From: Rubrimonas sp036788415
GTDB taxonomy: Bacteria; Pseudomonadota; Alphaproteobacteria; Rhodobacterales; Rhodobacteraceae
Length of the DNA stretch: 64,000 bases
Assembly: GCF_036788415.1 (NCBI RefSeq)
Contig: NZ_DAIQNN010000001.1
Span: forward strand, 97,313-161,312
Reading direction: 5' to 3'
The notes beneath the pieces were generated by a model that worked only from the letters and a program-made list of their open reading frames with translations, was not told the origin of the DNA and ran no database searches. Made by a program: the position numbers and the translations under genes. This document shows, one piece after another, positions 8,454 through 17,730 of the stretch. Numbering within the stretch: the stretch's first letter is position 1; every line of letters starts with the position of its first letter.

Positions 8454-9590
8454 ATGAACGCCGCGACCGCCGAGGAGGACCTCGCCCGGATGCGCGACGC
8501 GCTGGGTCTGGCGCGGCGCGGGCTCGGGACGACCTGGCCGAATCCGTCGGTCGGGTGCGTGATCGCGCGCGACGGCGCGACGCTCGGGCGCGGGGCGACC
8601 CAACCAGGCGGGCGCCCGCATGCCGAGCAGGTCGCGCTGGCGCAGGCGCGCGCGCGCTACGGCGCGGAGGCGCTGCGCGGGGCGACGGCTTGGGTCTCGC
8701 TCGAGCCCTGCGCCCATCACGGCCGCACCCCGCCCTGCGCCGACGCGCTCGCGAAATCCGGGATCGCGCGGGTCGTGTCGACCGTCGAGGACCCCGATCC
8801 GCGGGTGCGCGGCCGCGGCTTCGCGGCGCTGCGCGCTGCGGGGGTGGCGGTGGAGACGGGCATCTGCGCCGACGAGGCGCGGCGGCTGAACGAGGGGTTC
8901 CTGCTGCGGTTGGCCGAGGGGCGCCCGCATGCGACGCTGAAGCTCGCCGCGAGCCTCGACGGGCGGATCGCGCACGAGACGGGAGAGAGCCGCTGGATCA
9001 CCGGGCCGCAGGCGCGCGCGCGGGTGCATCTGATGCGCGCGCGCGCCGACGCGGTGCTGATCGGCGCCGGCGCCGCGCGCGAGGACGATCCGATGCTCGA
9101 CGTCCGGCTGCCGGGCCTGGAAGGCCGTCGCCCGGTGCGGGTCGTCGCCGATGGCGGGCTGAGCCTGTCGCTGATGTCGCGGCTCGCGCGCAGCGCCGGC
9201 GACGCGCCGCTCTGGCTGCTTCACCGCCCCGGCGTCGATCCCGCGCGCCGCGCGGCGCTCGCCGGCCTCGGCGCGCGCCCGGTCGAAATCGCCGCCGCGC
9301 GATCCGGCGAGATCGACATGGCGGCCGCTCTGACGTTTCTCGGCGGCGAGGGGCTGACGCGGCTGATCTGCGAGGGCGGCGGGCGGATCGCGGCGGCGCT
9401 GCTGCGCGCGGGCCTCGTCGACGAGATCGCGTGGTTCTCCGCCGGCGTCGCCATCGGCGCCGAGGGCCTGCCCGCCGTGGCGCATCTGGCGCTTCCCGAC
9501 CTCGCCGCCGCGCCCCGCTTCGCGCTCGACCGCGTCGAGACGCTCGGCGAGGACGTGCTCAGCCTGTGGCGGCCCCGGACGGAAGCTTGA
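8454..9590 (+). CDS. ribD: Bifunctional riboflavin biosynthesis deaminase/reductase RibD
   Basis: Catalyses the deamination and reduction of the pyrimidine intermediate in riboflavin synthesis. 378 residues: a zinc deaminase domain (about 1-145) with HAEQVAL and PCAHHGRTPPC supplying the zinc ligands, then a reductase domain (about 150-365) with KLAASLDGRIAHETGESRWITGPQAR and the nucleotide-binding GGEGLTRLICEGGG. Only ribD follows nrdR; the ribE/ribBA/ribH genes often found downstream are absent, because the next gene is convergent addA. The last 32 bases overlap the 3' end of addA. Confidence 0.96.
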   Translation: MNAATAEEDLARMRDALGLARRGLGTTWPNPSVGCVIARDGATLGRGATQPGGRPHAEQVALAQARARYGAEALRGATAWVSLEPCAHHGRTPPCADALAKSGIARVVSTVEDPDPRVRGRGFAALRAAGVAVETGICADEARRLNEGFLLRLAEGRPHATLKLAASLDGRIAHETGESRWITGPQARARVHLMRARADAVLIGAGAAREDDPMLDVRLPGLEGRRPVRVVADGGLSLSLMSRLARSAGDAPLWLLHRPGVDPARRAALAGLGARPVEIAAARSGEIDMAAALTFLGGEGLTRLICEGGGRIAAALLRAGLVDEIAWFSAGVAIGAEGLPAVAHLALPDLAAAPRFALDRVETLGEDVLSLWRPRTEA

Positions 9591-12500
9591 GCAGCCGCGC
9601 CAGCGCCGCGTCGAGCAGCGCGTCGGGCGCGCGCATCAGGCGCGGGCCGGCGGTGTAGAGCAGCGACATCTCGACGGCGCAGCCGGGATGGAGGCGGCGC
9701 AGCGCCTCGCGATAGGCGGCGAGCTGGCGCAGATAGGGCTCGGGGATCGCCTCGGGCGCGTCGGGCGGCGCGGCGTCGGTCTTGAAGTCGACGGCGCGCA
9801 GGCGCTTCGCATCCACGGCCAGCCGGTCGATCCGTCCGGCGATGCGCGCGCCGGCCAGATCGAGCGCGACGGCGATTTCGGCCAGCGCGCCGTCGGCGAA
9901 GAAGGGCGCGGCCTCCGGCGCCGCCATCGCGCGCGCCGCCTCCCCCGTCATTTCCGCGCGCTGCGCCGCGTCGGCCCAGGGGGCGCGGGCGCGCAGGAGG
10001 CGATCCGCGAGGGCCGGGCGCATCTCGGGCGGGGCGTCCGGCAGATGTTCGAGCAGGGCGTGGATCGCCTCGCCGCGCAGCCGCGCCGGCTCTGCCCCCG
10101 TTCCCGATCCGACCGTCCCCGATCCGACCGTCCCCGATCCGCCGGCGCCCGCGTCGCCCCCCAGCGCGCTCGCGGCGCGCCGGGGCGGCTCGGAGGGCGG
10201 AGGGGGCGGGGGCCTCCTCGCCCAGTTCGGAACGCGCGAGGGCGGCGCCGCTGCGTCTTCGGCGCGCCGTGGACGCTCGGTCGCGACGCCGACGTCCTCG
10301 ACGCGCAGCATCCGCGCATCCTCCGGGAAACCCACAGGAGCCGCGACCTCGACCGCAGGCGCGGCGCGCATGCCGGCTTCGACGAGGCTGCGCCAGGTCT
10401 CCGCCTCGCCTTGCGCGCCGGCGCCGCAGACGATCAGCCAGTTCTGCGCCCGCGTCATCGCCACATAGAGAAGCCGCCGCGATTCCGCCCGCTCCAGCGC
10501 CTTCGCGGCCTCCTTGGCGCCTTGCAACGCATCCGGCGCCTCGCCCTCGGCGGCGGACCATGCGGGCAGCGGGCCGCCTTCCGCCTCCATCGCGACGATG
10601 GCGCGGGCGCGGCCGCCCTTGGCGCTCATCGAATCGGGCAGGATCACCACCGGCGCTTCGAGCCCTTTGGCGCCGTGCACGGTCATCACCCTGATCTCGC
10701 CTGCGGTCTTGTCGAATTCGCGCTTGATCGAGACCTCCGAGCGCGCGAGCCAGTCGAGAAACCCCTCCAGCGTCGGGATGCGGCCCTGTTCGTAGGCGAG
10801 CGCCTGGGCGAGGAACTCGTCGATCGCGTCCTCCGCCTCGACGCCGAGCCGCGCCAGCAGCCGCGCCCGCCCGCGCCCCTGCCCGGGGCCGGCGCCGAGC
10901 GCCGCTTCGAAGAACTCGTAGGGGCGCGCGAAATCGGCGTCGGCCATGGCGCGCTCGATCAGGCCGACGGCTTCCGGGTGGCGGTCGCGCGCGCCGCGCA
11001 GCGCGTCCCAGAGCCGCCCCTCGCGGCCATGCGCGAGCGCGAACAGGTCGTCCTCCGACAGCCCGCAGAGCGGCGAGCGCAGCAGCGCCGCGAGGCTGAG
11101 ATCGTCCGCCGGCGTCAGCGCGACGCGGGCGAGCGCCATCAGGTCGCGCACCGCAAGCTCTTCGGCGACCTTGATCCGGTCGGCGCCCGCGACCGGCTGG
11201 CCGAGCGCCTTCAGCCGGCGCACCAGCTCCGCCGCCAGCTTGTCGCGCCGGCGCACCAGCACCATGACGTCGCCGGGCGCGACCGGGCGGCCCGCCCCGG
11301 GCAGAGGCTCGCCCTCGCGCAGCCAGCGGGCGATCTGCCCCGCGAGCAGGCCGGCGAGGCGGAGTTTCGGGTCGGTCGGCGGGGGCGCGTCGAGCGGCGC
11401 GTCCCAGGGCGGCGGGTCGTCGGGCTTCACGGGCTCGACCAGCGGCCACAGGTCGACGCGCCCCGCCAGATCGCGCTTGGCCGCGACGTGCATTGGCGCG
11501 AGCCCGTCGGCGCTCAACCCCTCGGGCGCGGCGTCGAAAGTGCGGTCCACGACGCGCAGGATCGCGGGCGCCGAGCGGAAGGAGGTGCGCAGCGTGGCCT
11601 CGGTCAGCGCGCCGCCCATGCGCGCGGCGAAGAAGCCGCGCTCGGCGCCGAAGCGGCGGGGATCGGCGCCCTGGAAGGAGTAGATCGATTGCTTCTCGTC
11701 GCCGACGACGAAGAGGGTCCGCGCTCTGCCCTCGCCCTCTCCGGCATGGGTCTCGGCGGCGAGCGCGCGGATCGTCTCCCATTGCGCGGGCGCGGTGTCC
11801 TGCGCCTCGTCCACCAGAATGTGGTCGATCCCGCCGTCGAGCTTGTAGAGCGCCCAGGCCGCCGCGTCGGCGGTCGCGAGCAGCCGCCGGGCGCCCTCGA
11901 TCAGATCGTCGTAGTCGAGCGCGCCCCGCCGGCGCTTCTCGGCCTCGTAGGCGGCGAGGAAGGCGGCGCCGAACCTCCCCAGCGCTTCGGCGCGGCGTGC
12001 GGCGGCGATGGCGAGGGCGCGCGCGCGACGCGGCTCGAAGCGTTCCGACAGCGCGATCAGCAGCGGGCGGACCCATGGATGCGCCGCGTCGGCGGATTTG
12101 GTGGGAACCTTGGCCCAGTCGCGCGGCGCACCTGCGCCCACCTGCAGCGCCTTTGCGAGCGCCGCGCCCAGCGCCTCCGCCTCGGCGCCGGCGTCGCGGA
12201 GGGCGAACGCCTCGCAGAGCGGCGCGCCGATCCAGCGATCATTGCGCGATCCCGCGGCGAGGAGCGCCGCCGCCCGCCGCAGCGCCGCGATATCGAGCCC
12301 GTCGAACAGCCCCGCCATCGGGTCCGGGTCGTCGAGATCGGCTTCGGCGAGCCCGAAGGACGCGGCGATGCGGGCGCGATCGGGCGGGGCGCGGAACAGG
12401 GCGCGGCGCGACAGGATTTCGCCGATCAGCGCGTCCATCCCCTCCTCGGCCAGATGCGCCGCCGCCGCGTCGAAAGCGCCGTCCGCGCCCGCTTCCGCCG

Positions 12501-13020
12501 CCTCGGCGAGGCGGTCGCGGGCCTGCATCGCCAGATCGTCCGCCGCCGCCTCGTCGAGGACCGCGAAGTCGGGCGAGACGCCCGCCTCCAGCGGAAAGCG
12601 CCGCAGCGCCGCGTCGCAGAAGGCGTGGATGGTCTGGATGCGCAGGCCCCCCGGCGTCTCCAGCGCCTTGGCGAAGAGGCGGCGCGCCTGCGCCAGATCG
12701 GCGCCTTTGGGCGCCGCGCCGCCGGTCAGGACGGCGAGCGCTTCGCGCAGATCGGCCTCCTCCATCAGCGCCCAGCGGCCCAGCATGGCGGTCAGACGGT
12801 CCGACATCTCGGCGGCGGCGGCGCGGGTGTAGGTGAGGCAGAGGATGCGCGCGGGGTCGGCGCCGGCCAGCATCAGCCGCGCCACCCGCTCGGTCAGCAC
12901 GCGCGTCTTGCCGGAGCCGGCGTTGGCCGAGACCCATGCGCTGGTCGCGGGGTCGGCGGCGCGGCGCTGCTGCCTCGATGCGTCGGCGAGGACCGCGGCG
13001 AGGTCGGGATCGGCGGTCAT
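9559..13020 (-). CDS. addA: Double-strand break repair helicase-nuclease AddA
   Basis: Helicase-nuclease subunit of AddAB, which resects double-strand breaks for RecA loading. UvrD-type superfamily 1 motifs are present: Walker A ANAGSGKTRVLTERV near residue 40, Walker B/motif II VDEAQDTAPAQWE, and late motif LYVAMTRAQNWLIV. The C-terminal RecB-like nuclease carries VDFKTDAAPP. The start at 13020 (MTADPDLAAV) overlaps the addB stop in ATGA; a start 21 bases upstream is possible. About 1,153 residues, normal for alphaproteobacteria. A (GSGTV)n repeat lies in a proline-rich linker before the nuclease domain (see 10100-10144). trxA, often next after addA in related genomes, is missing; ribD converges instead. 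Confidence 0.95.
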   Translation of the reverse strand: MTADPDLAAVLADASRQQRRAADPATSAWVSANAGSGKTRVLTERVARLMLAGADPARILCLTYTRAAAAEMSDRLTAMLGRWALMEEADLREALAVLTGGAAPKGADLAQARRLFAKALETPGGLRIQTIHAFCDAALRRFPLEAGVSPDFAVLDEAAADDLAMQARDRLAEAAEAGADGAFDAAAAHLAEEGMDALIGEILSRRALFRAPPDRARIAASFGLAEADLDDPDPMAGLFDGLDIAALRRAAALLAAGSRNDRWIGAPLCEAFALRDAGAEAEALGAALAKALQVGAGAPRDWAKVPTKSADAAHPWVRPLLIALSERFEPRRARALAIAAARRAEALGRFGAAFLAAYEAEKRRRGALDYDDLIEGARRLLATADAAAWALYKLDGGIDHILVDEAQDTAPAQWETIRALAAETHAGEGEGRARTLFVVGDEKQSIYSFQGADPRRFGAERGFFAARMGGALTEATLRTSFRSAPAILRVVDRTFDAAPEGLSADGLAPMHVAAKRDLAGRVDLWPLVEPVKPDDPPPWDAPLDAPPPTDPKLRLAGLLAGQIARWLREGEPLPGAGRPVAPGDVMVLVRRRDKLAAELVRRLKALGQPVAGADRIKVAEELAVRDLMALARVALTPADDLSLAALLRSPLCGLSEDDLFALAHGREGRLWDALRGARDRHPEAVGLIERAMADADFARPYEFFEAALGAGPGQGRGRARLLARLGVEAEDAIDEFLAQALAYEQGRIPTLEGFLDWLARSEVSIKREFDKTAGEIRVMTVHGAKGLEAPVVILPDSMSAKGGRARAIVAMEAEGGPLPAWSAAEGEAPDALQGAKEAAKALERAESRRLLYVAMTRAQNWLIVCGAGAQGEAETWRSLVEAGMRAAPAVEVAAPVGFPEDARMLRVEDVGVATERPRRAEDAAAPPSRVPNWARRPPPPPPSEPPRRAASALGGDAGAGGSGTVGSGTVGSGTGAEPARLRGEAIHALLEHLPDAPPEMRPALADRLLRARAPWADAAQRAEMTGEAARAMAAPEAAPFFADGALAEIAVALDLAGARIAGRIDRLAVDAKRLRAVDFKTDAAPPDAPEAIPEPYLRQLAAYREALRRLHPGCAVEMSLLYTAGPRLMRAPDALLDAALARLLKLPSGAATG
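10100..10144. repeat. Three 15-bp tandem units inside addA
   Basis: Three near-identical 15-base units (GTCCCCGATCCGACC on the + strand, first unit with one change, last with a changed end) in the region encoding the linker between the helicase and nuclease parts of AddA. On the coding strand they give GSGTV GSGTV GSGTG. Such in-frame units can expand or shrink by slippage without a frameshift, so copy number may differ between strains. Confidence 0.85.
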
Positions 13021-15929
13021 CGGTCCTCTCCGTCGCGCCATTCGCCGAGCCGGGAGAGGTGGTCGTAATCGCCGGCGTGCTTGAGCATCAGCGGGCGGGC
13101 GCGCGGCTGATAGGCGGTCTTGGGGTCGTCATAGGCGTCGATCAGGCGCATCAGCCCGGTCCACGCCTCGGCGGCGAGCGCCGCCGGATCGTCCTTCACG
13201 CGCGTCTCGCCGCCCGCGCCCTTGCCGCCGCCGATCGAGAGATGGGCGAGGCGGGCGACCGGGGCGGGGTCGAGCCCCTCGAAGCCCCCGGCCTCGGCGA
13301 TGGCGGCCTCGAGCGGCATCTGCTTGGCGAACTGCGCGATCTGGGCGTCGGTCGGGATCGCGCCGGTCTTGTAGTCGTAGAGCGCGAGCCGCCCGTCGCC
13401 GAGCAGGTCGATCCGGTCGGCGCGGGCCGTGAGGGCGAAGCGGCGCGCGGCGTCCTCGCGCAGGCCGGTGCGTTCGACGGCGAGGATGCGGCCCTCGGCG
13501 GCGCGCGCGCCCTCCTCGCGCAGGAACAGCGGCGCGAGGCGGGCGATGCGCGCGCGCCAGAGCCTGCGCAGCGCGGGCGGCGCGGCCTCGTCGCGCAGCG
13601 CCTCCGCGACGGCCTGCGTCAGCGCCGCCTCGGGCGGGGCGCCCGCCATCCGCACCTCGCCGAAGCGGGCGAAAGCGGCGTGCAGGGCGACGCCGCGGTC
13701 GCGCGCGTCGAGGCGGCGGCCCACCGGGTCGAGCGGCTTCAGCCCCAGAACCTTGCGCGCGTAGATCGCGTAAGGGTCGCGGATCAGCGTCTCGACCTGC
13801 GTCGCCGACAGTTGGCGGGGGCGCGCGGCGACCGGCGGGTGCGGGCGCGGGCGAGGTTCGGGGGCGGGCGGGCCGTCGGGCCGCTCCAGCGCGTCGATGG
13901 GGGCGAGCAGCGCCGCGCCGCGCGCGCGCATCCCGTCGAGCGCGTCGGGCGCGGCGCCCCCCAGCAGCGTCGTCAGCCTCTGAAGGAAGCGCGAGGGCGT
14001 CGCCGGCGCGCCGCCTTCTCGGAGCGCCCGGCTTAGGATGACGTCGGGCGCGCAGGCGCCTTGCAGGAAGTCGTGCGCGGCGAGCCCGACCGAGCGTTCC
14101 GGCGGCGGCAGGCCGAGGCGCGCGCGCATCGGGCGGCTCAGCCATGGGTCGGGCGCAGGCGACGCCGGCCACGCGCCTTCGTTCAGCCCGCCGAGCAGGA
14201 TCAGATCGGCGCTCTGGGTCCGCGCCTCGAGCGGCCCCCAGATGGCGATGCGCGGATCGGGCAGATAGGCCTCCTCGCGCGCCTCGCCGGTCAGGCAGGC
14301 GGCGAACAGGGCGGGATAATCGGCGGCGGGGCAGGGGCCGAACAGCTCCGCCGCCTCGGCGAAGCCCTGCGCCGCCGCGCGCGTCGCCTCGCCGGCCTCG
14401 CGCGCCCAGAGCTCGGGGCCGGCCAGCGCCTCGGCGAGGGCGAGGTGCAGGGCGGCGCGGTCGGCCAGCGCCTCGGGCGCGTCCGCCCCCAGCCGCTCCA
14501 GCGCGTCGAAGACCGGGTCGAGCGCCTCGGCGCCGACCTCGCGCGCGGCGGCGCGGCAGGCGGCGGCGCTGTCGAGGCCCGGGCGCGCGCGCAGCGCCTT
14601 CAGCTCGAAGCGGCGCGCGGCGCGCAGATGCGCCCGGCGGCCCTCGCCCGCGGCGGCGAGCGGGTGCTTCAGAAGCGCCAGCAGGCTCACCGCGTCGAAG
14701 GGCGCGCAGGCGCAGTCGGCCAGCAGCTTGAGAAACATCGCCGGCGGCGTCAGCGCCAGCGGGCGGCCGCCGCTGTCGTCGGGGCGCAGGCCCCAACGCG
14801 CGAGCGCCGCCGTGACGCGCCGCGACAGCGCCCGGTCGGGCGTGATCAGCGCGACGCGTCGGCCCGGCGCCTCCAGCGCGCGCCGGATCGCGAGCGCGAG
14901 CGCCAGCGCTTCGCGGCGCGGGTCCGCCGCCTCGATCAGCGTGAGGCCCTGCGTCGCGGCCTCGGCCTCGGCGGCGAGGGCGGGGCGGGCGTCGAGCCAG
15001 CCGTCGGTCGCGGGCGCCGGGCGCAGCGCCTGACCGAGCAGCCGGCGGCGCGGCGCGGTCGCCGGATCCGGCGCGACCCAGGGCGCGGGGTCGGACGGGC
15101 CGAGGCCGAGCGCCTCGATCAGCCGGCGGATGCCGGCGTAAGGGTGCTGCTCGTCGATCCCGTCCCAGCTGTCGGCGGCGATGTCTGGGTCGTAGCCGGG
15201 CAGCACCACCGCGCCCTGCGGCGCCCGCGCGATCGCCTGCAGCAGCAGCGCCGTCGTTCCCACCGACCCGGTCGACCCGGCGGCGATCATCGGGGCCGCG
15301 GGCGGCGCTTCGGCCCAGCGCGCGACGAGGGCCAGCACGGCGCGTCGCCGCCGCGCCTCGGGGTCGAGCGCGCCGTCCTCCTGCTGCGCGAGGATCGCCG
15401 GCCAGTGCGCGCGCACGATCTCCAGAAAGGCGAGCGTCGCGTCCCAATGCGCGGCGTGCTCGGGGGGCGCGGCGCCCGCCAGCGCGTCGAGCCCCACCCC
15501 TTCGCGGTCGGTCTCGTCGATCAGCTTCGCCAGCGCCTCGGCGAGCGCCGGCGCGGCGATGCGGGGCGCGAAATCGGGGCGCGCGTCGAGCCACGCCCGC
15601 ACCAGCCGCGTCAGCGCGAGCAGCCGGCGCGGGCGGGCGACCGGGGGCGGCAGGTCGACGGCGTCCGCCCCGTCGCCGATCTCGTCGAGCGCGCGAAGGC
15701 GGGGCAGGACGCAGGCACCCGCGCCCTCGGCAAGCCCCTGCGCCTCGAAGGCGGCGGCGACGGCGCGCGCAGCGCGGCGGGTGTTGAGGGTGAGCGAAAC
15801 CTCCGCGAGCGCGAGCGGCGGCAGTCCCGCAAGCCGCGCGCGCAGGCCGCGCGCCAGAGCGTCGGCGAAGTCCGCGCCGGGGGCGACGTAGAACAGCCGC
15901 GGGCCCGGGCACTCGAACGGCAGGGTCAC
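13017..15929 (-). CDS. addB: Double-strand break repair protein AddB, alphaproteobacterial type
   Basis: 970-residue partner of AddA. The N-terminal inactivated helicase region opens with RLFYVAPGADFADALARGL, where no Walker A lysine is visible, as expected for the alphaproteobacterial AddB type. The C-terminal RecB-family nuclease domain has LYDYKTGAIPTDAQIAQFAKQ near residue 850. The start is GTG at 15929, overlapping the stop of the upstream nucleotidyltransferase (GTGA), and the gene end overlaps the addA start (ATGA), so the genes are translationally coupled. I do not see the four-cysteine iron-sulfur pattern of Bacillus AddB. Confidence 0.93.
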   Translation of the reverse strand: MTLPFECPGPRLFYVAPGADFADALARGLRARLAGLPPLALAEVSLTLNTRRAARAVAAAFEAQGLAEGAGACVLPRLRALDEIGDGADAVDLPPPVARPRRLLALTRLVRAWLDARPDFAPRIAAPALAEALAKLIDETDREGVGLDALAGAAPPEHAAHWDATLAFLEIVRAHWPAILAQQEDGALDPEARRRRAVLALVARWAEAPPAAPMIAAGSTGSVGTTALLLQAIARAPQGAVVLPGYDPDIAADSWDGIDEQHPYAGIRRLIEALGLGPSDPAPWVAPDPATAPRRRLLGQALRPAPATDGWLDARPALAAEAEAATQGLTLIEAADPRREALALALAIRRALEAPGRRVALITPDRALSRRVTAALARWGLRPDDSGGRPLALTPPAMFLKLLADCACAPFDAVSLLALLKHPLAAAGEGRRAHLRAARRFELKALRARPGLDSAAACRAAAREVGAEALDPVFDALERLGADAPEALADRAALHLALAEALAGPELWAREAGEATRAAAQGFAEAAELFGPCPAADYPALFAACLTGEAREEAYLPDPRIAIWGPLEARTQSADLILLGGLNEGAWPASPAPDPWLSRPMRARLGLPPPERSVGLAAHDFLQGACAPDVILSRALREGGAPATPSRFLQRLTTLLGGAAPDALDGMRARGAALLAPIDALERPDGPPAPEPRPRPHPPVAARPRQLSATQVETLIRDPYAIYARKVLGLKPLDPVGRRLDARDRGVALHAAFARFGEVRMAGAPPEAALTQAVAEALRDEAAPPALRRLWRARIARLAPLFLREEGARAAEGRILAVERTGLREDAARRFALTARADRIDLLGDGRLALYDYKTGAIPTDAQIAQFAKQMPLEAAIAEAGGFEGLDPAPVARLAHLSIGGGKGAGGETRVKDDPAALAAEAWTGLMRLIDAYDDPKTAYQPRARPLMLKHAGDYDHLSRLGEWRDGEDR

Positions 15930-16636
15930 GCCGCCCCCGCGAGCGCCGCATCCGCCGCCGCGAGCCCTTCGGGCGTTCCGACGTCCACCCAGCCGCCGCG
16001 ATGGACGACGGCGAACAGCCGCCCGCGCGCAAGGAGCCGGTCCCAGATCAGGTTCATCGAGAACGCCCCCTCCGGCGCGCCCGCGAAGGCCGCCGGCGCC
16101 ATGATCTGCGCCCCTGTGTAGACGAGGGGCGCCTGCGCGGCCTCGCCCCGCCGCGCCGGGCGCCCGTCGGCCCCGAGGCTGAAATCGCCGGGGCGGCCGT
16201 AGGCGATCGCGCTCGCGCGCGGGACGAGCGACAGCAGCGCGTCCATCCGGTCGGGCGCCCAGCAGGCGGCGAGCGCGGGCAGCGGGGCGGGGCCAGTCCA
16301 GATCGCGTCGGAATTGACGGTGAAGAACGGGTCGGGGCCGAGCAGAGGGAGCGCCGCCGCAGCCCCGCCGCCGGTGTCGAGAATGTCGGGCCGCTCCTCG
16401 CTGAAGGCGATCTCGGGGGCGGCGCGATCGGCGAGGTGGGCGCGGATCGCGTCGCCGAGATGGTGCAGGTTCACCACGGCGCGCGCCACCCCGGCGGCGG
16501 CGCAGGCGTCGAGCGCATGGTCGATCAATGCCCGCCCGCCGACGCGCAGGAGCGGTTTCGGCGTGGTCAGCGTCAGCGGGCGCATCCGCGTCCCGAAGCC
16601 GGCCGCCAGCACGAAGGCCGCTTTCGGGTCGCTCAT
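15926..16636 (-). CDS. murU: Nucleotidyltransferase, MurU-like (N-acetylmuramate 1-phosphate uridylyltransferase)
   Basis: 236-residue sugar-1-phosphate nucleotidyltransferase with the NTP-binding signature VLAAGFGTRMRPLTLTTPKPLL (residues 9-30), the DTGGGAAAALPLL loop and the metal-binding FFTVNSDAIW. The family includes mannose-1-phosphate guanylyltransferases, but adjacency to an AmgK-like kinase indicates the MurU role: making UDP-MurNAc from MurNAc 1-phosphate in peptidoglycan recycling. It overlaps the kinase gene by ATGA and addB by GTGA. The function is inferred from gene pairing; the substrate is not proven by sequence. Confidence 0.82.
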   Translation of the reverse strand: MSDPKAAFVLAAGFGTRMRPLTLTTPKPLLRVGGRALIDHALDACAAAGVARAVVNLHHLGDAIRAHLADRAAPEIAFSEERPDILDTGGGAAAALPLLGPDPFFTVNSDAIWTGPAPLPALAACWAPDRMDALLSLVPRASAIAYGRPGDFSLGADGRPARRGEAAQAPLVYTGAQIMAPAAFAGAPEGAFSMNLIWDRLLARGRLFAVVHRGGWVDVGTPEGLAAADAALAGAA

Positions 16637-17730
16637 GCGGTCGGCGCGCCGCGTCCGGCCGCGGCGGCGACGCGGGCGAGGCGCTGCGGCGTCGGCTCGG
16701 GCAGATGGCGCGCGACGAAGGCCGCCAGCGCCTGCAAGTCGGGGTGGGTCAGATCGCGCGACAGATGCGCCCAGACGCGCGGGATCAGCGCCAGATAGCC
16801 GGGCTTGCCGTCGCGCAGGGCCAGCCGGGCGAAAATGCCGACGATCTTGAGGTTGCGCTGCGCCGCCAGCGCCGCCGCCTGCGCCGCGAAGGCTTCGGCG
16901 TCGAAGCCCGGGTCGCGCGCTTTCAGCGCTCCGGCGAAGCGGGCGGCCATCGCCATGCGCAGGTCGGGCGAGACGTCGCGGCGCGCATCTTCGAGCAACG
17001 AGATCAGGTCGTAGGCCGGCGCGCCGCGCAGCGCGTCCTGATGGTCGAGCAGCCCCACGCGCGCGAGGCCGCGCCGGTCGGGCAGCCAGATCAGGTTGTC
17101 GGCGTGATAGTCGCGCAGAGCGAGGGTCGAGCGGGCTTCCGCCGCCGCGGCGCAGGCGGCGGTCAGCTTCGCGTCGAATTCGGCCAGCGCGTCGGGCGAG
17201 AGCCCCACCTCGGCCCCCGCGGCCCACCAATCGGTCGCAAGGCGGGCCTCGCGCAACAGCGTCGCCGCGTCGTAGGGCGGGACGGCGTGGGCGCAGCCAT
17301 GGCCGATGGCGGTCTCGGGCGGCGGGATCGCGGCGAGGGCTGCGAGCAGGTCGACGGCGGCCTCGTAGAGCGGCGCTTCGGCGGCGGGGTCGGCGGCGCA
17401 GACCCGCGAGACCAACGCGTCGCCGAAGTCCTCAAGCAGCAGAAAGCCGGCTTCGGCGTCGGCGGCGAGGATGTCCGGCGCGCTGAAGCCCTGCGCGCGC
17501 AGCCATCCGGTCAGCGCAGCGAAGGGGCGCACGTCCTCGCCTGCGGCGGGGTCGGCGTCCATGAGCACCGCGCCTGCGTCGCCCGGCCCGCCGGTCAGCC
17601 GCAGATAGCGCCGGGCGGAGGCGTCGCCGGCCAGCGGCGCCAGCCGCGCGCCGCCCCATCCGGTCGCGCGCAGGAAGCCGCGCAAGGCGTCGGCGCGCGT
17701 CTCGGCGCAGGCGGCGGCGTCGCGGCTCAT
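16633..17730 (-). CDS. amgK: Aminoglycoside phosphotransferase-family sugar kinase, AmgK-like
   Basis: 365-residue small-molecule kinase of the APH fold. The catalytic loop is LALRDYHADNLIWLP and the metal-binding segment is GLLDHQDALRGAPAYDLISLLEDARRD. An N-terminal segment GDASARRYLRLTG is typical of the AmgK/cell-wall-recycling group. With MurU next door it most likely phosphorylates MurNAc and GlcNAc at the anomeric position, bypassing de novo UDP-MurNAc synthesis. The start at ATG 17730 overlaps the tsaE stop (ATGA). A longer upstream frame overlaps tsaE and looks like a shadow. Confidence 0.83.
   Translation of the reverse strand: MSRDAAACAETRADALRGFLRATGWGGARLAPLAGDASARRYLRLTGGPGDAGAVLMDADPAAGEDVRPFAALTGWLRAQGFSAPDILAADAEAGFLLLEDFGDALVSRVCAADPAAEAPLYEAAVDLLAALAAIPPPETAIGHGCAHAVPPYDAATLLREARLATDWWAAGAEVGLSPDALAEFDAKLTAACAAAAEARSTLALRDYHADNLIWLPDRRGLARVGLLDHQDALRGAPAYDLISLLEDARRDVSPDLRMAMAARFAGALKARDPGFDAEAFAAQAAALAAQRNLKIVGIFARLALRDGKPGYLALIPRVWAHLSRDLTHPDLQALAAFVARHLPEPTPQRLARVAAAAGRGAPTA

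Noticed and set aside
9688..13068. Long open frame (over 1,100 codons) on the + strand opposite addA
   Set aside because: Arginine-, glutamate- and histidine-rich sequence without domain motifs; it is the mirror of the GC-rich addA codons, whose helicase motifs are complete.
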